Shown piece after piece: positions 1 through 8,409 of a stretch of DNA of 64,000 nucleotides (the stretch's first letter is position 1; each line of letters starts with the position of its first letter). Source of the DNA: Streptomyces sp. V3I8 (lineage in GTDB: Bacteria; Actinomycetota; Actinomycetes; Streptomycetales; Streptomycetaceae); assembly GCF_030817535.1 (NCBI RefSeq), contig NZ_JAUSZL010000002.1, forward strand, positions 5,146,001-5,210,000, given 5' to 3'. A model generated the notes under the pieces. That model made no database searches. It was not told the DNA's origin and saw nothing but the letters and a program-made list of their open reading frames with translations. The position numbers were made by a program, and so were the translations under genes.

Positions 1-504
1 GAGGTCACCATCGCGATGGCGAAGGACCGCATGGAGCAGCCGGACGCCGTGAACGGCTTCCTGCTGGACGGCTTCCCGCGGAACGTCTCGCAGGCCGAGG
101 CGCTGGACCAGGCGCTCAAGGCCGACGGCGTGGAGCTGGACGGGGTGCTCGACCTGGAGGTCCCCGAGGACGAGGTGGTCAAGCGCATCGCCGGCCGCCG
201 CATCTGCCGCAAGGATTCGAGTCACGTCTTCCACGTGACGTACAGCCCGCCGCAGAAGGAAGGCGTCTGTGACGCCTGCGGCGGGGAGCTGTACCAGCGC
301 GACGACGACACCGAGGAGACCGTCCGCAAGCGCCTGGAGGTCTACCACACCCAGACGGAGCCGATCATCGACTACTACCGGGCCCAGGGCCTGGTCGTGA
401 CGATCTCGGCGCTCGGCAAGGTGGACGAGGTCACCCGGCGCGCGATGGACGCTCTCACGGCCCAGTCCGAGAGCAGGAACGACAGCGAGGGCGGCGGCCA
501 GTAG
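1..504 (+). CDS. adk: Adenylate kinase, C-terminal part (5' end outside window)
   Basis: Reversible phosphate transfer between ATP and AMP in the cytoplasm. The reading frame is open from base 1 (E-V-T-I-A-M...), so the internal ATG at 16 is not the start and the P-loop half lies upstream of the window. Visible parts are the AMP-site strand GFLLDGFPRN, the LID with RICRKDSSHVFH followed by CDAC (three Cys plus His, a probable zinc-stabilised LID), and the R-x-D-D-D-x-E-E-T-V-R-K-R-L segment. It ends with a short polar tail. Its place just before map and infA is the standard actinobacterial secY-adk-map order. Identity is secure; only completeness is missing. Confidence 0.97.
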   Translation, partial: EVTIAMAKDRMEQPDAVNGFLLDGFPRNVSQAEALDQALKADGVELDGVLDLEVPEDEVVKRIAGRRICRKDSSHVFHVTYSPPQKEGVCDACGGELYQRDDDTEETVRKRLEVYHTQTEPIIDYYRAQGLVVTISALGKVDEVTRRAMDALTAQSESRNDSEGGGQ

Positions 505-605
505 CCGCCCTGGCCGGTTCGGCCGCGGTGCCCTCGCAGGGCGCCGCGGCCTTACTGTTGTGTACGTACCCCAGCAGGCAGAGAAGACGGAGAGCGCGGG
601 CCCCC

Positions 606-1442
606 ATGGTGCAGATCAAGACCCCCGAGCAGATCGCCAAGATGCGTGAGGCGGGCCTGGTCGTCGCCGCCGTCCACGCGGCGACCCGGGAAGCGGCGGT
701 GCCCGGTGCCACGACCCGCGATCTCGACCAGGTCGCCCGCAAGGTGCTCGACGAGCACGGGGCGAAGCCGAACTTCCTGGGCTACGGCGGCTTTCCCGCC
801 ACCATCTGCACCTCGGTGAACGAGGTCGTCGTGCACGGCATCCCGAGCGACGACGTCGTCCTCAAGGACGGCGACATCATCTCCATCGACGCGGGCGCGA
901 TCGTCGACGGCTGGCACGGGGACGCCGCGTTCACGGCGTTCGTGGGCTCCGGCCACGCTCCGGAGCTCGTCGAGCTGTCCCGGGTGACCGAGGAGTCGAT
1001 GTGGGCCGGGATCGCGGCGATGAAACTGGGGAACCGGCTCGTCGACGTCTCCCGCGCCATCGAGACGTATATCCGCCGCCAGCCGAAGCCCGGCGGCGGC
1101 AAGTACGGGATCGTCGAGGACTACGGCGGCCACGGCATCGGCACCGAGATGCACATGGACCCCCACCTGCTGAACTACGTGGAGCGACGGCGGGGCAAGG
1201 GGCCGAAGCTGGTCGCCGGGTTCTGCCTCGCCATCGAGCCGATGGTGTCGCTGGGGACGCCCCGGACCGAGGTGCTGGCCGACGACTGGACCGTCATCAC
1301 GACGGACGGTACGTGGTCGTCGCACTGGGAGCACTCCGTCGCCCTGACGGAGGAGGGGCCGCTCGTCCTCACGGCGCCGGACGGGGGCCGGGCGAAGCTG
1401 GCCGAGCTGGGGATCACGGCTGCGCCTGATCCCCTGGCGTAG
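606..1442 (+). CDS. map: Type I methionine aminopeptidase
   Basis: Removes the initiator methionine from nascent proteins using a two-metal centre. The 278-residue product starts MVQIKTPEQIAKMREAG. Metal-ligand motifs of the pita-bread fold are present: SIDAGAIVDGWHGDAAF (two Asp), GHGIGTEMHMDP (His) and the Glu residues in AIEPMV and HWEHSVAL. I chose ATG 606 because the family begins with this I-K-T-P-E-Q-I segment; an in-frame start at 528 would add unconserved residues. It lies 101 bases after adk in the ribosomal operon. The 3' gap to infA holds the first copy of the dispersed intergenic hairpin. Confidence 0.96.
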   Translation: MVQIKTPEQIAKMREAGLVVAAVHAATREAAVPGATTRDLDQVARKVLDEHGAKPNFLGYGGFPATICTSVNEVVVHGIPSDDVVLKDGDIISIDAGAIVDGWHGDAAFTAFVGSGHAPELVELSRVTEESMWAGIAAMKLGNRLVDVSRAIETYIRRQPKPGGGKYGIVEDYGGHGIGTEMHMDPHLLNYVERRRGKGPKLVAGFCLAIEPMVSLGTPRTEVLADDWTVITTDGTWSSHWEHSVALTEEGPLVLTAPDGGRAKLAELGITAAPDPLA

Positions 1443-1494
1443 CCCCCAGGGGGGCAGGAAGGCTCTGCCGAACGGCGGTGTGTCGGCCGGCGGG

Positions 1495-1533
1495 GGCTGG
1501 TCGCGCAGTTCCCCGCGTCCCTGAAGGGGCGCG
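1495..1533 (+). repeat. Dispersed intergenic hairpin element, copy 1
   Basis: Core GCGCAGTTCCCCGCG followed by a self-complementary CCCCT...AGGGG stem. It lies 50 bases after the map stop. The same core recurs in this window at 4344, 5050, 30550 (three copies), 44155, 51322 (reverse) and 59205 (four copies, reverse), always between genes. Terminator function is an inference from position and stem. Confidence 0.75.
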
Positions 1534-1686
1534 TCCTGGCATAGGGATCTTGCTTGTGGGGCAGACTTTCTCGATTCGTCTTTCCGGGGGCCCTGACGTA
1601 GACTGACTCGTCGGCTCTCGTGCATCCGCATGTCTGCATGTGGTAAGCGCGGAGTCGATCAAGGTAGTCGATTCGAAGGGCGAAGC

Positions 1687-1908
1687 GTGGCCAAGAAGCA
1701 AGGTGCCATCGAGATCGAGGGCACTGTCGTCGAGTCTCTTCCGAACGCCATGTTCAAGGTTGAGCTCCAGAACGGCCACCAGGTTCTGGCACACATCAGC
1801 GGCAAGATGCGTATGCACTACATCCGCATCCTCCCTGACGACCGGGTCGTGGTGGAGCTGTCTCCGTACGACCTGACGCGTGGCCGGATCGTCTACCGGT
1901 ACAAGTAG
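1687..1908 (+). CDS. infA: Translation initiation factor IF-1
   Basis: Binds the ribosomal A site during 30S initiation. The 73-residue product has the usual family length and a single OB fold, starting [16 protein letters not shown] and ending in [12 protein letters not shown]. The GTG at 1687 is the family start; the open frame reaching back to 1630 adds unconserved residues. It lies between map and rpmJ, as in other actinobacteria. The 244-base gap upstream probably carries a separate promoter; a weak TTCGTC-18-TAGACT pair ends at 1604. Confidence 0.97.
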   Translation: MAKKQGAIEIEGTVVESLPNAMFKVELQNGHQVLAHISGKMRMHYIRILPDDRVVVELSPYDLTRGRIVYRYK

Positions 1909-1965
1909 ATCTTGCCTGTGCCCCGCTTCCGCGGGGCGGTGGCACTGACCCGGAGAACCTCACCA

Positions 1966-2079
1966 ATGAAGGTCAAGCCGAGCGTCAAGAAGATCTGCGA
2001 CAAGTGCAGGGTGATCCGCCGTCACGGCCGGGTCATGGTCATCTGCGAAAACCCGCGCCACAAGCAGCGCCAGGGCTGA
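1966..2079 (+). CDS. rpmJ: 50S ribosomal protein L36 (zinc-ribbon form)
   Basis: 37-residue L36, a small 23S rRNA-binding protein of the large subunit. The sequence runs [14 protein letters not shown]...[13 protein letters not shown]. The C-x2-C, third Cys and His make this the zinc-binding (C+) form. Streptomyces often keep a second, zinc-free L36 elsewhere that replaces the zinc form under zinc starvation. The gene was found by eye because of its small size. A GGAGA ribosome site precedes the ATG, 57 bases after infA. Confidence 0.96.
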   Translation: MKVKPSVKKICDKCRVIRRHGRVMVICENPRHKQRQG

Positions 2080-2285
2080 CGCACGACCGCACCTTCTGCA
2101 CCCGCAGAACTTCGCGCGACGCAGTACATGTTCATACGCAGAGCCCGGATCCGCTGTCCGCAGGGATCCGACACCCCCGGTCGGAGGCCGGGGACCCGAT
2201 CCGTACCGAATCTTCGCGGCAGAGGATGACGGCGGGTGGGAGCCGGTTCTGTGGAAGACCTCCGAACGACAACTGGAGCCATTGA

Positions 2286-2666
2286 ATGGCACGCGTTTCC
2301 GGTGTTGACATCCCGCGCGAAAAGCGCGTGGAGGTTGCCCTCACCTACGTGTTCGGCATTGGCCGGACTCTTTCGCAGAAGACGCTGGCGGACACCGGCG
2401 TGAACCCCGACACGCGCGTCCGTGACCTCTCCGAGGAGGAGCTGGTCCGGATCCGCGAGTACGTGGACGCCAACTTCAAGACCGAGGGTGACCTCCGCCG
2501 TGAGGTCCAGGCCGACATCCGCCGCAAGGTCGAGATCGGCACGTACCAGGGTCTGCGTCACCGTCGTGGACTGCCCGTCCGCGGTCAGCGCACCAGCACG
2601 AACGCCCGTACCCGCAAGGGCCCGCGTCGCGCCATCGCCGGCAAGAAGAAGCCGGGCAAGAAGTAG
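2286..2666 (+). CDS. rpsM: 30S ribosomal protein S13
   Basis: 126-residue S13, which contacts the tRNAs and the B1 intersubunit bridge. It begins [20 protein letters not shown], contains GIGRTLSQ and the [15 protein letters not shown] motif, and ends in a basic Lys/Arg tail. The start is unambiguous and preceded by GGAGCC. The 206-base gap after rpmJ is longer than elsewhere in the cluster and may hold a promoter, but I could not assign one. Confidence 0.98.
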   Translation: MARVSGVDIPREKRVEVALTYVFGIGRTLSQKTLADTGVNPDTRVRDLSEEELVRIREYVDANFKTEGDLRREVQADIRRKVEIGTYQGLRHRRGLPVRGQRTSTNARTRKGPRRAIAGKKKPGKK

Positions 2667-2735
2667 TCCTCAGCGGACAACGCTTCATCAGCGGTCTTCG
2701 CTGTAGGACCGACCACCTCCCCGTAGGAGTTATAG

Positions 2736-3140
2736 ATGCCCCCCAAGGGTCGTCAGGGCGCTGCCAAGAAGGTGCGCCGCAAGGAAAAGAAGAACGTCGC
2801 TCACGGTCACGCGCACATCAAGAGCACGTTCAACAACACCATCGTCTCGATCACGGACCCCTCGGGCAACGTGATCTCCTGGGCCTCCGCCGGCCACGTC
2901 GGCTTCAAGGGCTCGCGCAAGTCCACCCCCTTCGCCGCGCAGATGGCCGCCGAGTCGGCCGCCCGCCGCGCGCAGGAGCACGGCATGCGCAAGGTCGACG
3001 TCTTCGTCAAGGGTCCCGGCTCCGGCCGTGAGACCGCGATCCGCTCCCTCCAGGCCACCGGCCTCGAGGTCGGCTCGATCCAGGACGTGACGCCCACGCC
3101 GCACAACGGCTGCCGTCCGCCCAAGCGCCGTCGCGTCTGA
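2736..3140 (+). CDS. rpsK: 30S ribosomal protein S11
   Basis: 134-residue S11 of the 30S platform. It begins [20 protein letters not shown] and contains the diagnostic [15 protein letters not shown] and [11 protein letters not shown] segments. Start ATG 2736 has a TAGGAG ribosome site. It follows rpsM by 69 bases and is followed by a long hairpin before rpoA. Length and order match other streptomycetes. Confidence 0.98.
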   Translation: MPPKGRQGAAKKVRRKEKKNVAHGHAHIKSTFNNTIVSITDPSGNVISWASAGHVGFKGSRKSTPFAAQMAAESAARRAQEHGMRKVDVFVKGPGSGRETAIRSLQATGLEVGSIQDVTPTPHNGCRPPKRRRV

Positions 3141-3165
3141 CGCACGGTTGTCTTAGTTTTTCCCA

Positions 3166-3209
3166 GGGTCCGGGCGGTACAGCTCTTCGGAGACGTGCCG
3201 CCCGTACCC
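3166..3209 (+). terminator. Long hairpin with TTCG loop between rpsK and rpoA
   Basis: Arms 3166-3180 and 3195-3209 pair over 15 positions with one mismatch and one G-U. The enclosed bases contain a second stem, CTC-TTCG-GAG (3183-3192). There is no T-tract. It could be a partial terminator, an attenuator or a processing site setting rpoA level. Confidence 0.55.
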
Positions 3210-3264
3210 TTGCAGTAACAGTTGGGCGTCAAATAGCGGGCGCCCCTGACTGAAGGATCGCACC

Positions 3265-4287
3265 ATGCTTATTGCTCAGCGTCCGTCGCTGACCGAAGAG
3301 GTCGTCGACGAATTCCGCTCCCGGTTCGTGATCGAGCCGCTGGAGCCGGGCTTCGGCTACACCCTCGGCAACTCCCTCCGTCGTACGCTCCTCTCCTCGA
3401 TCCCCGGCGCCGCTGTCACCAGCATCCGGGTCGACGGTGTCCTGCACGAGTTCACCACCGTGCCGGGCGTCAAGGAGGACGTCACCGACCTGATCCTCAA
3501 CATCAAGCAGCTGGTCGTCTCCTCGGAGCACGACGAGCCGGTCGTGATGTACCTGCGCAAGCAGGGCCCGGGTCTGGTCACCGCCGCAGACATCGCGCCC
3601 CCGGCCGGTGTCGAGGTCCACAACCCCGACCTCGTCCTCGCCACGCTCAACGGCAAGGGCAAGCTGGAGATGGAGCTGACCGTCGAGCGCGGTCGCGGCT
3701 ACGTCTCCGCCGTGCAGAACAAGCAGGTCGGTCAGGAGATCGGGCGCATCCCGGTCGACTCGATCTACTCGCCCGTTCTCAAGGTCACCTACAAGGTCGA
3801 GGCGACCCGTGTCGAGCAGCGCACCGACTTCGACAAGCTGATCGTCGACGTCGAGACCAAGCAGGCCATGCGTCCCCGTGACGCCATGGCGTCGGCCGGC
3901 AAGACCCTGGTCGAGCTGTTCGGTCTGGCGCGCGAGCTCAACATCGACGCCGAGGGCATCGACATGGGCCCGTCCCCGACGGACGCCGCCCTCGCCGCCG
4001 ATCTCGCCCTGCCGATCGAGGAGCTCGAGCTCACCGTTCGGTCGTACAACTGCCTCAAGCGCGAGGGCATCCACTCCGTGGGTGAGCTCGTGGCGCGGTC
4101 CGAGGCCGACCTGCTCGACATCCGCAACTTCGGTGCGAAGTCGATCGACGAGGTCAAGGCGAAGCTGGCCGGCATGGGCCTGGCCCTGAAGGACAGCCCG
4201 CCCGGATTCGACCCGACCGCCGCCGCCGACGCCTTCGGCGCGGACGACGACGTCGACGCGGGCTTCGTCGAGACCGAGCAGTACTGA
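3265..4287 (+). CDS. rpoA: RNA polymerase alpha subunit
   Basis: 340-residue scaffold subunit of RNA polymerase. The N-terminal domain includes [20 protein letters not shown], the dimerisation and assembly helix. The C-terminal domain has [17 protein letters not shown] and [14 protein letters not shown], the helix-hairpin-helix region that contacts UP elements and activators. It ends in a short acidic tail. ATG 3265 is the family start. It lies 124 bases after rpsK, separated by a hairpin, and before rplQ, separated by a dispersed hairpin copy. Confidence 0.98.
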   Translation: MLIAQRPSLTEEVVDEFRSRFVIEPLEPGFGYTLGNSLRRTLLSSIPGAAVTSIRVDGVLHEFTTVPGVKEDVTDLILNIKQLVVSSEHDEPVVMYLRKQGPGLVTAADIAPPAGVEVHNPDLVLATLNGKGKLEMELTVERGRGYVSAVQNKQVGQEIGRIPVDSIYSPVLKVTYKVEATRVEQRTDFDKLIVDVETKQAMRPRDAMASAGKTLVELFGLARELNIDAEGIDMGPSPTDAALAADLALPIEELELTVRSYNCLKREGIHSVGELVARSEADLLDIRNFGAKSIDEVKAKLAGMGLALKDSPPGFDPTAAADAFGADDDVDAGFVETEQY

Positions 4288-4343
4288 GCGCTCCGCGAGA
4301 TCACTTCGCCGGATCGGCTGAGAATTGACTGCGGGCCCGTCGC

Positions 4344-4383
4344 GGCTGGTCGCGCAGTTCCCCGCGTCCCTTTGGGGCGCGGG
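4344..4383 (+). repeat. Dispersed intergenic hairpin element, copy 2
   Basis: Same GCGCAGTTCCCCGCG core, located 57 bases after rpoA and about 110 bases before rplQ. The loop is TTT and the right arm is GGGGCGCGG. Confidence 0.75.
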
Positions 4384-4490
4384 TCTTCCGGAGCCTTGGA
4401 AAAGGGTCCGGATCTTCGACAGGCGATCGCCTGCTCGGACACTGACCTCGGTACCTGATACGGCCGGGGCAGACACCTAGGAGAAAGACC

Positions 4491-5021
4491 ATGCCGAAGC
4501 CTGCCAAGGGTGCCCGTCTGGGCGGCAGTGCCGCGCACGAGAAGCTGCTCCTCGCGAACCTCGCGAAGTCGCTCTTCGAGCACGGCAAGATCACGACCAC
4601 CGAGGCGAAGGCCCGCCGCCTGCGGCCGTACGCCGAGCGTCTGGTCACCAAGGCGAAGAAGGGCGACCTTCACAACCGCCGTCAGGTCCTCTCGGTCATC
4701 ACGGACAAGAGCATCGTGCACACGCTCTTCACCGAGATCGGCCCGCGCTACGAGAACCGCCCGGGTGGCTACACCCGTATCACCAAGATCGGTAACCGCC
4801 GTGGCGACAACGCGTCCATGGCCGTCATCGAGCTGGTGGAGGCCCTGACCGTGGCCCAGCAGGCCACCGGTGAGGCCGAGGCGGCGACGAAGCGCTCCGC
4901 GAAGGACGCCGAGGTCGAGACCAAGACCGAGGAGACCAAGACCGAGGAGACTCAGGTCGAGGACGCCAAGGTCGACGTGGCCAAGGGTGACGAGGCTGCC
5001 GAGGAGTCCAAGGACGCGTAA
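4491..5021 (+). CDS. rplQ: 50S ribosomal protein L17 with acidic C-terminal extension
   Basis: Large-subunit protein near the exit tunnel. Residues 1-125 are the conserved L17 fold ([28 protein letters not shown] by position, [14 protein letters not shown], then [22 protein letters not shown] by position). Residues ~126-176 form a low-complexity acidic tail with [10 protein letters not shown] repeats, which bacterial L17 proteins of about 120 residues lack. Such tails are usual in actinobacteria. ATG 4491 has an AGGAGAAAG ribosome site. Confidence 0.97.
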   Translation: MPKPAKGARLGGSAAHEKLLLANLAKSLFEHGKITTTEAKARRLRPYAERLVTKAKKGDLHNRRQVLSVITDKSIVHTLFTEIGPRYENRPGGYTRITKIGNRRGDNASMAVIELVEALTVAQQATGEAEAATKRSAKDAEVETKTEETKTEETQVEDAKVDVAKGDEAAEESKDA

Positions 5022-5049
5022 GACCGTCCTTCGACTGCGGCGCCGTCGT

Positions 5050-5089
5050 GGCTGATCGCGCAGTTCCCCGCGCCCCTTCAGGGGCGTGC
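5050..5089 (+). repeat. Dispersed intergenic hairpin element, copy 3
   Basis: Core ATCGCGCAGTTCCCCGCG with stem CGCCCCTTCAGGGGCG, 28 bases after rplQ and 61 bases before truA. Confidence 0.75.
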
Positions 5090-5150
5090 TTGAGTGGGTC
5101 CGTTCCTTTCAGGGGCGGGCCCGCTCTCGTGTTCCTGAAAGGATCTCCAG

Positions 5151-6014
5151 GTGAGTGACGAAGCAGCGCCCGGCCATGTCCGCGTCCGGATGGACGTCTC
5201 GTACGACGGGAGCGAGTTCTCCGGGTGGGCCAAGCAGGCCGCGGGGCGCAGGACCGTACAGGGCGAGATCGAGGACGCGCTGCGGACCGTGACGCGGTCG
5301 GGTGAGGCGCTGTACGAGCTGACCGTGGCCGGGCGGACGGATGCGGGGGTGCATGCCCGCGGGCAGGTGGCGCATGTCGATCTGCCTGAGGAGCTGTGGG
5401 CCGAGCACCGGGAGAAGCTGCTCAAGCGGCTGGCCGGGCGGCTGCCCAAGGATGTGCGGGTGTGGGCGGTGACCGAGGCGCCGAGCGGGTTCAACGCGCG
5501 GTTCTCGGCGATGTGGCGGCGGTACGCCTACCGCGTGACCGACAATCCGGGCGGGGTCGACCCCCTGCTGCGCAGCCACGTCCTGTGGCACGACCGGCCG
5601 CTCGACGTCGACGCCATGAACGAGGCCGCCCAGGGGCTGCTCGGGGAGCACGACTTCGCCGCGTACTGCAAGAAGCGCGAGGGCGCCACCACCATCCGTA
5701 CGCTCCAGGAGCTGCGGCTGGAGCGGGGGAGTGACCAGGTCGTCACGGCGACCGTGCGGGCGGACGCCTTCTGCCACAACATGGTGCGCTCGCTGATCGG
5801 GGCGCTGCTGTTCGTGGGGGACGGGCACCGGGGGGCCGACTGGCCGGCGAAGGTACTGGCCGCCGGGGTGCGGGACTCCGCGGTGCACGTGGTGCGGCCG
5901 CACGGGCTGACGCTGGAGGAGGTCGGCTACCCGGCGGACGAGCTGCTCGCCGCGCGGAACAAGGAGGCGCGCAACCGGCGGACGCTGCCCGGGGGCGCGG
6001 GAGTGTGCTGCTGA
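5151..6014 (+). CDS. truA: tRNA pseudouridine(38-40) synthase
   Basis: Isomerises uridines 38-40 in the tRNA anticodon arm. The 287-residue protein has the [17 protein letters not shown] start of the fold and the catalytic Asp in [17 protein letters not shown]. Further motifs are [15 protein letters not shown] and the C-terminal [20 protein letters not shown] 5151 has a GAAAGGA ribosome site at suitable spacing. It is the last gene of the ribosomal run and converges on the lipoprotein gene across a hairpin at 6031. Confidence 0.96.
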   Translation: MSDEAAPGHVRVRMDVSYDGSEFSGWAKQAAGRRTVQGEIEDALRTVTRSGEALYELTVAGRTDAGVHARGQVAHVDLPEELWAEHREKLLKRLAGRLPKDVRVWAVTEAPSGFNARFSAMWRRYAYRVTDNPGGVDPLLRSHVLWHDRPLDVDAMNEAAQGLLGEHDFAAYCKKREGATTIRTLQELRLERGSDQVVTATVRADAFCHNMVRSLIGALLFVGDGHRGADWPAKVLAAGVRDSAVHVVRPHGLTLEEVGYPADELLAARNKEARNRRTLPGGAGVCC

Positions 6015-6030
6015 GCGGACGGGTGCGGGA

Positions 6031-6063
6031 CCGGGGAAGGCCTGCCGGTGCCGCCTTCCCCGG
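6031..6063. terminator. Hairpin between convergent truA and lipoprotein gene
   Basis: Arm CCGGGGAAGGC (6031-6041) pairs perfectly with GCCTTCCCCGG (6053-6063) around an 11-base loop. It lies 17 bases from each gene end and can serve both strands. Confidence 0.7.
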
Positions 6064-6080
6064 GGCGGGGTCGTGGTCCG

Positions 6081-6989
6081 TCAGCCGGTGGTCCAGGCGG
6101 TGACGAGTTCCGTCAGGGCCTTCGTGGCGGTGCGGGCCCCGAAGCCGTCGCCCCGGGCCCGGGGGGCGAGCTCCACATGGAGGAACGTCGCGTGGCGCTG
6201 CTGCGCCGAGCGGCCCTGGACGTTCGTGGTGCCTTCCAGCGGGCACCGGTCCGACCAGCCCCGGCAGACCCGCAGACCGTCGGCCTCCATGCGGTCGGCC
6301 AGGGCGGTGGCCTCGCCGAGCGCGTTCTGCGCGGCCCCGGTGGAGACCACGGCCTCGTAGGGGCGGTCCGGCGCCTTGGCGAAGCCGTGCAGCTGCAGGC
6401 CGGGCACCCCGCGCTTCTGGAGCTCCACGACGACGGCGTGGAAGGCGCTGTCCTCGCGGTGGGCGACGTCAGCGGCCCCCTCGGAACCGGCGCGGCGGTG
6501 CGCGCCGGCCAGCACCAGCGACCCGCCGGGAGCGCCCTCCAGCAGGCGCACGCCGAGCAGTTCGGTGTCCCGGTCGGAGACGGGGTGCGGCACCTGGGCG
6601 CTCCAGCGGACCTCGGAGTCGGCGTTCAGATAGAGGCGGCCCCAGCGCCGGGCGGGACCGGACCGGGCGGCGATCTCGTCGTAACGGCGGCCGGACGCGG
6701 TGTCGGTGAGCCGGGTGAGGGTGAACCCGGCCCGTGACAGCAGCCGTTGGGCCTCGCCCTCGTCGCCGTCCAGGAGCCGCCCGACGCCCTCGGCCAGCCG
6801 GGTGCGCGCGGCGTCGCCCGGCGGGGTGTAGTCGCCGTCGGGCCCCAGCCCGGTGGTGTACGCGAGGATCCGGCTGCGCAGGTCCACCAACTCCCGTGCG
6901 GGCGGAGGGGAGTTGTCCGCCGTGTCGTCCGCCGCCGCGTCGCAGCCGGCCAGGGTCGACACCAGGACAAGTGTCGCGCATATACGCAT
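6081..6989 (-). CDS. Secreted lipoprotein of unknown function, divergent from the cap cassette
   Basis: 302 residues. The N-terminus MRICATLVLVSTLAGC is a short lipoprotein signal with lipobox LAGC, so the mature protein should be anchored outside the membrane. Two regions follow. Residues ~25-130 are helical and polar. The second region has conserved-looking motifs AGAHRRAGSEGAADVAHRED, LQLHGFA, STGAA and TTNVQGRSAQQRHATFLHVE. The spaced His and Glu residues suggest a metal hydrolase, but I cannot name the family. It is transcribed away from capA, and a perfect 14-bp palindrome lies between them. That makes shared control likely; a role in trimming or releasing the cap polymer is only a guess. 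Confidence 0.7.
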   Translation of the reverse strand: MRICATLVLVSTLAGCDAAADDTADNSPPPARELVDLRSRILAYTTGLGPDGDYTPPGDAARTRLAEGVGRLLDGDEGEAQRLLSRAGFTLTRLTDTASGRRYDEIAARSGPARRWGRLYLNADSEVRWSAQVPHPVSDRDTELLGVRLLEGAPGGSLVLAGAHRRAGSEGAADVAHREDSAFHAVVVELQKRGVPGLQLHGFAKAPDRPYEAVVSTGAAQNALGEATALADRMEADGLRVCRGWSDRCPLEGTTNVQGRSAQQRHATFLHVELAPRARGDGFGARTATKALTELVTAWTTG

Positions 6990-7032
6990 GAAACGTGACT
7001 GTCTTGTAATGGTGATTCCTGTGTTCGTTGTG

Positions 7033-7046
7033 GTTCACATGTGAAC
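7033..7046. promoter_or_regulatory. Perfect 14-bp palindrome in the lipoprotein/capA divergent promoter
   Basis: GTTCACATGTGAAC is its own reverse complement. It lies 43 bases from the lipoprotein start and 8 bases before the capA GTG, in the only AT-richer stretch of the neighbourhood. Binding by a dimeric regulator is inferred. Confidence 0.55.
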
Positions 7047-7054
7047 ATAGCGAG

Positions 7055-8257
7055 GTGACGCCCCGTAAACCTTTCCGGGTACCCAGTGCGGCCGCTCTTA
7101 CACTGGCCCTGGCCCTCACCGCCGCATGCGGTTCCGAGTCCGCGACGACGCCGGCCGCGAAGCCGGGCGGGCGTTCGTTCACGGTCGCCGCGGCGGGTGA
7201 CGTACTCATCCACCCCGAGCTGGTCGAACAGGCCGCGAAGGACGCCGGGACGACGGGCAAGGGCGAGGCGGGGCTGGACTTCGGACCGCTGCTCGCGGGC
7301 GTGGAGCCGGTCATCGGCAAGGCCGACCTCGCGATCTGTCATCTGGAGACCCCGGTCGGGAAGCCGAAGGGGCCCTTCGAGGGATATCCCGAGTTCCTCG
7401 TCCCACCGCAGATCCTCACGTCGCTCAAGGACGTCGGCTACGACACCTGCTCGACCGCCTCCAACCACACCTTCGACCACGGACTGAGCGCCGTACGGCG
7501 CAGCCTGGACGCCATGGACGAGGCCGGTCTCGGGCACACCGGATCGGCGCGTACGCGCGAGGAGGCGGCGAAGACCGTCATCCGCGAGGTCAACGGCGTC
7601 AAGGTGGCCCACCTGTCCTACTCGTGGGAGTCCTTCCTCAACCCGACACCCGAGAAGCAGCGCTGGGCGTTCAACCGGCTCGACACCGATGAGATCAAGA
7701 AGGCCGAGGCCCGTGCGCGCGAACGGGGCGCCGAGGTGGTCATCCTCTCGGTGCACTGGGGGCTGGAGCACTACAACGAGCCGAGCGTCCCGCAGCTGCG
7801 GCTGGCGGAGCGGCTCACCGCGGAGACCGGTGTCGACCTGGTGATCGGACACCACGCGCACGTGGTGCAGCCGATCCAGAAGGTGAACGGCACCTGGGTC
7901 GCGTACGGCCTCGGCAACCAGGTCGCCCGGCACTCCTCGCCCACGGGGCTGACGGAGGAAGGGGTGATCGGCTGGTTCGAGTTCCGGGAGGGCGCCGACG
8001 GCTGGGACGTCTCGGCGCGCTACGTCCCGACCCTGGTGGACATCCCGCCGACGGCCGAGGAGGGCGAGAAGCTTTCCGCCGACGTGGTCACGGACCACCG
8101 GCTGGTGGATGTGCGGCGCGCGATCGCGGTGCCCGGCGACCTCTCCGAGGAGCGGATCGCCCGGTACCGGCTGGCGAAGGAGCGCATCCGCGGTTTCCTT
8201 TTCAACCGCGGGGCGCCCGGCGGTGAAGGGCTCAAGGAGCTCCCGCTGGACAAGTGA
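7055..8257 (+). CDS. capA: CapA/PgsA-type poly-gamma-glutamate synthesis lipoprotein
   Basis: CapA (PgsA) proteins are metallophosphatase-fold, surface-anchored subunits needed for synthesis or export of poly-gamma-glutamate. With GTG 7055 the 400-residue product begins MTPRKPFRVPSAAALTLALA and has lipobox LTAAC, a sound lipoprotein signal. The TTG at 7028 would add nine polar residues across the palindrome. Family motifs are AAGDVLIHPEL, STASNHTFDHG, LSVHWGLEHYNEPS and VIGHHAHVVQPI. It is the first gene of the cassette and is 152 bases ahead of the double-HAMP gene, with a hairpin between. capA homologues occur alone in many bacteria, but capB and capC follow here, which supports the capsule assignment. 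Confidence 0.88.
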   Translation: MTPRKPFRVPSAAALTLALALTAACGSESATTPAAKPGGRSFTVAAAGDVLIHPELVEQAAKDAGTTGKGEAGLDFGPLLAGVEPVIGKADLAICHLETPVGKPKGPFEGYPEFLVPPQILTSLKDVGYDTCSTASNHTFDHGLSAVRRSLDAMDEAGLGHTGSARTREEAAKTVIREVNGVKVAHLSYSWESFLNPTPEKQRWAFNRLDTDEIKKAEARARERGAEVVILSVHWGLEHYNEPSVPQLRLAERLTAETGVDLVIGHHAHVVQPIQKVNGTWVAYGLGNQVARHSSPTGLTEEGVIGWFEFREGADGWDVSARYVPTLVDIPPTAEEGEKLSADVVTDHRLVDVRRAIAVPGDLSEERIARYRLAKERIRGFLFNRGAPGGEGLKELPLDK

Positions 8258-8337
8258 CCGACGTCACAGCATATTCCGGGGCGAACGCCTACAACCTGGG
8301 CGGCCCTGAGAAGTCTTTTATATGACTGCCTGCTGCC

Positions 8338-8359
8338 GCCCTCGCACCTGTGCGAGGGC
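8338..8359 (+). promoter_or_regulatory. Hairpin between capA and the double-HAMP gene
   Basis: GCCCTCGCAC (8338-8347) pairs with GTGCGAGGGC (8350-8359). An AT-rich CTTTTATATGAC lies just upstream. It could be an attenuator, an operator or part of an internal promoter; there is no T-tract after it. Confidence 0.45.
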
Positions 8360-8409
8360 GATGTCCGTGCGGGCCGTCGACCTGTCGAGGTCGGAGGGGA
8401 AGACCACCG

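Noticed and set aside
16..504. Complete short kinase starting at the ATG at 16
   Set aside because: The frame is open to base 1 and the P-loop half is missing, so this is the 3' part of adk.
552..1631. 359-residue minus-strand frame over map
   Set aside because: Antisense shadow of a secure housekeeping gene.
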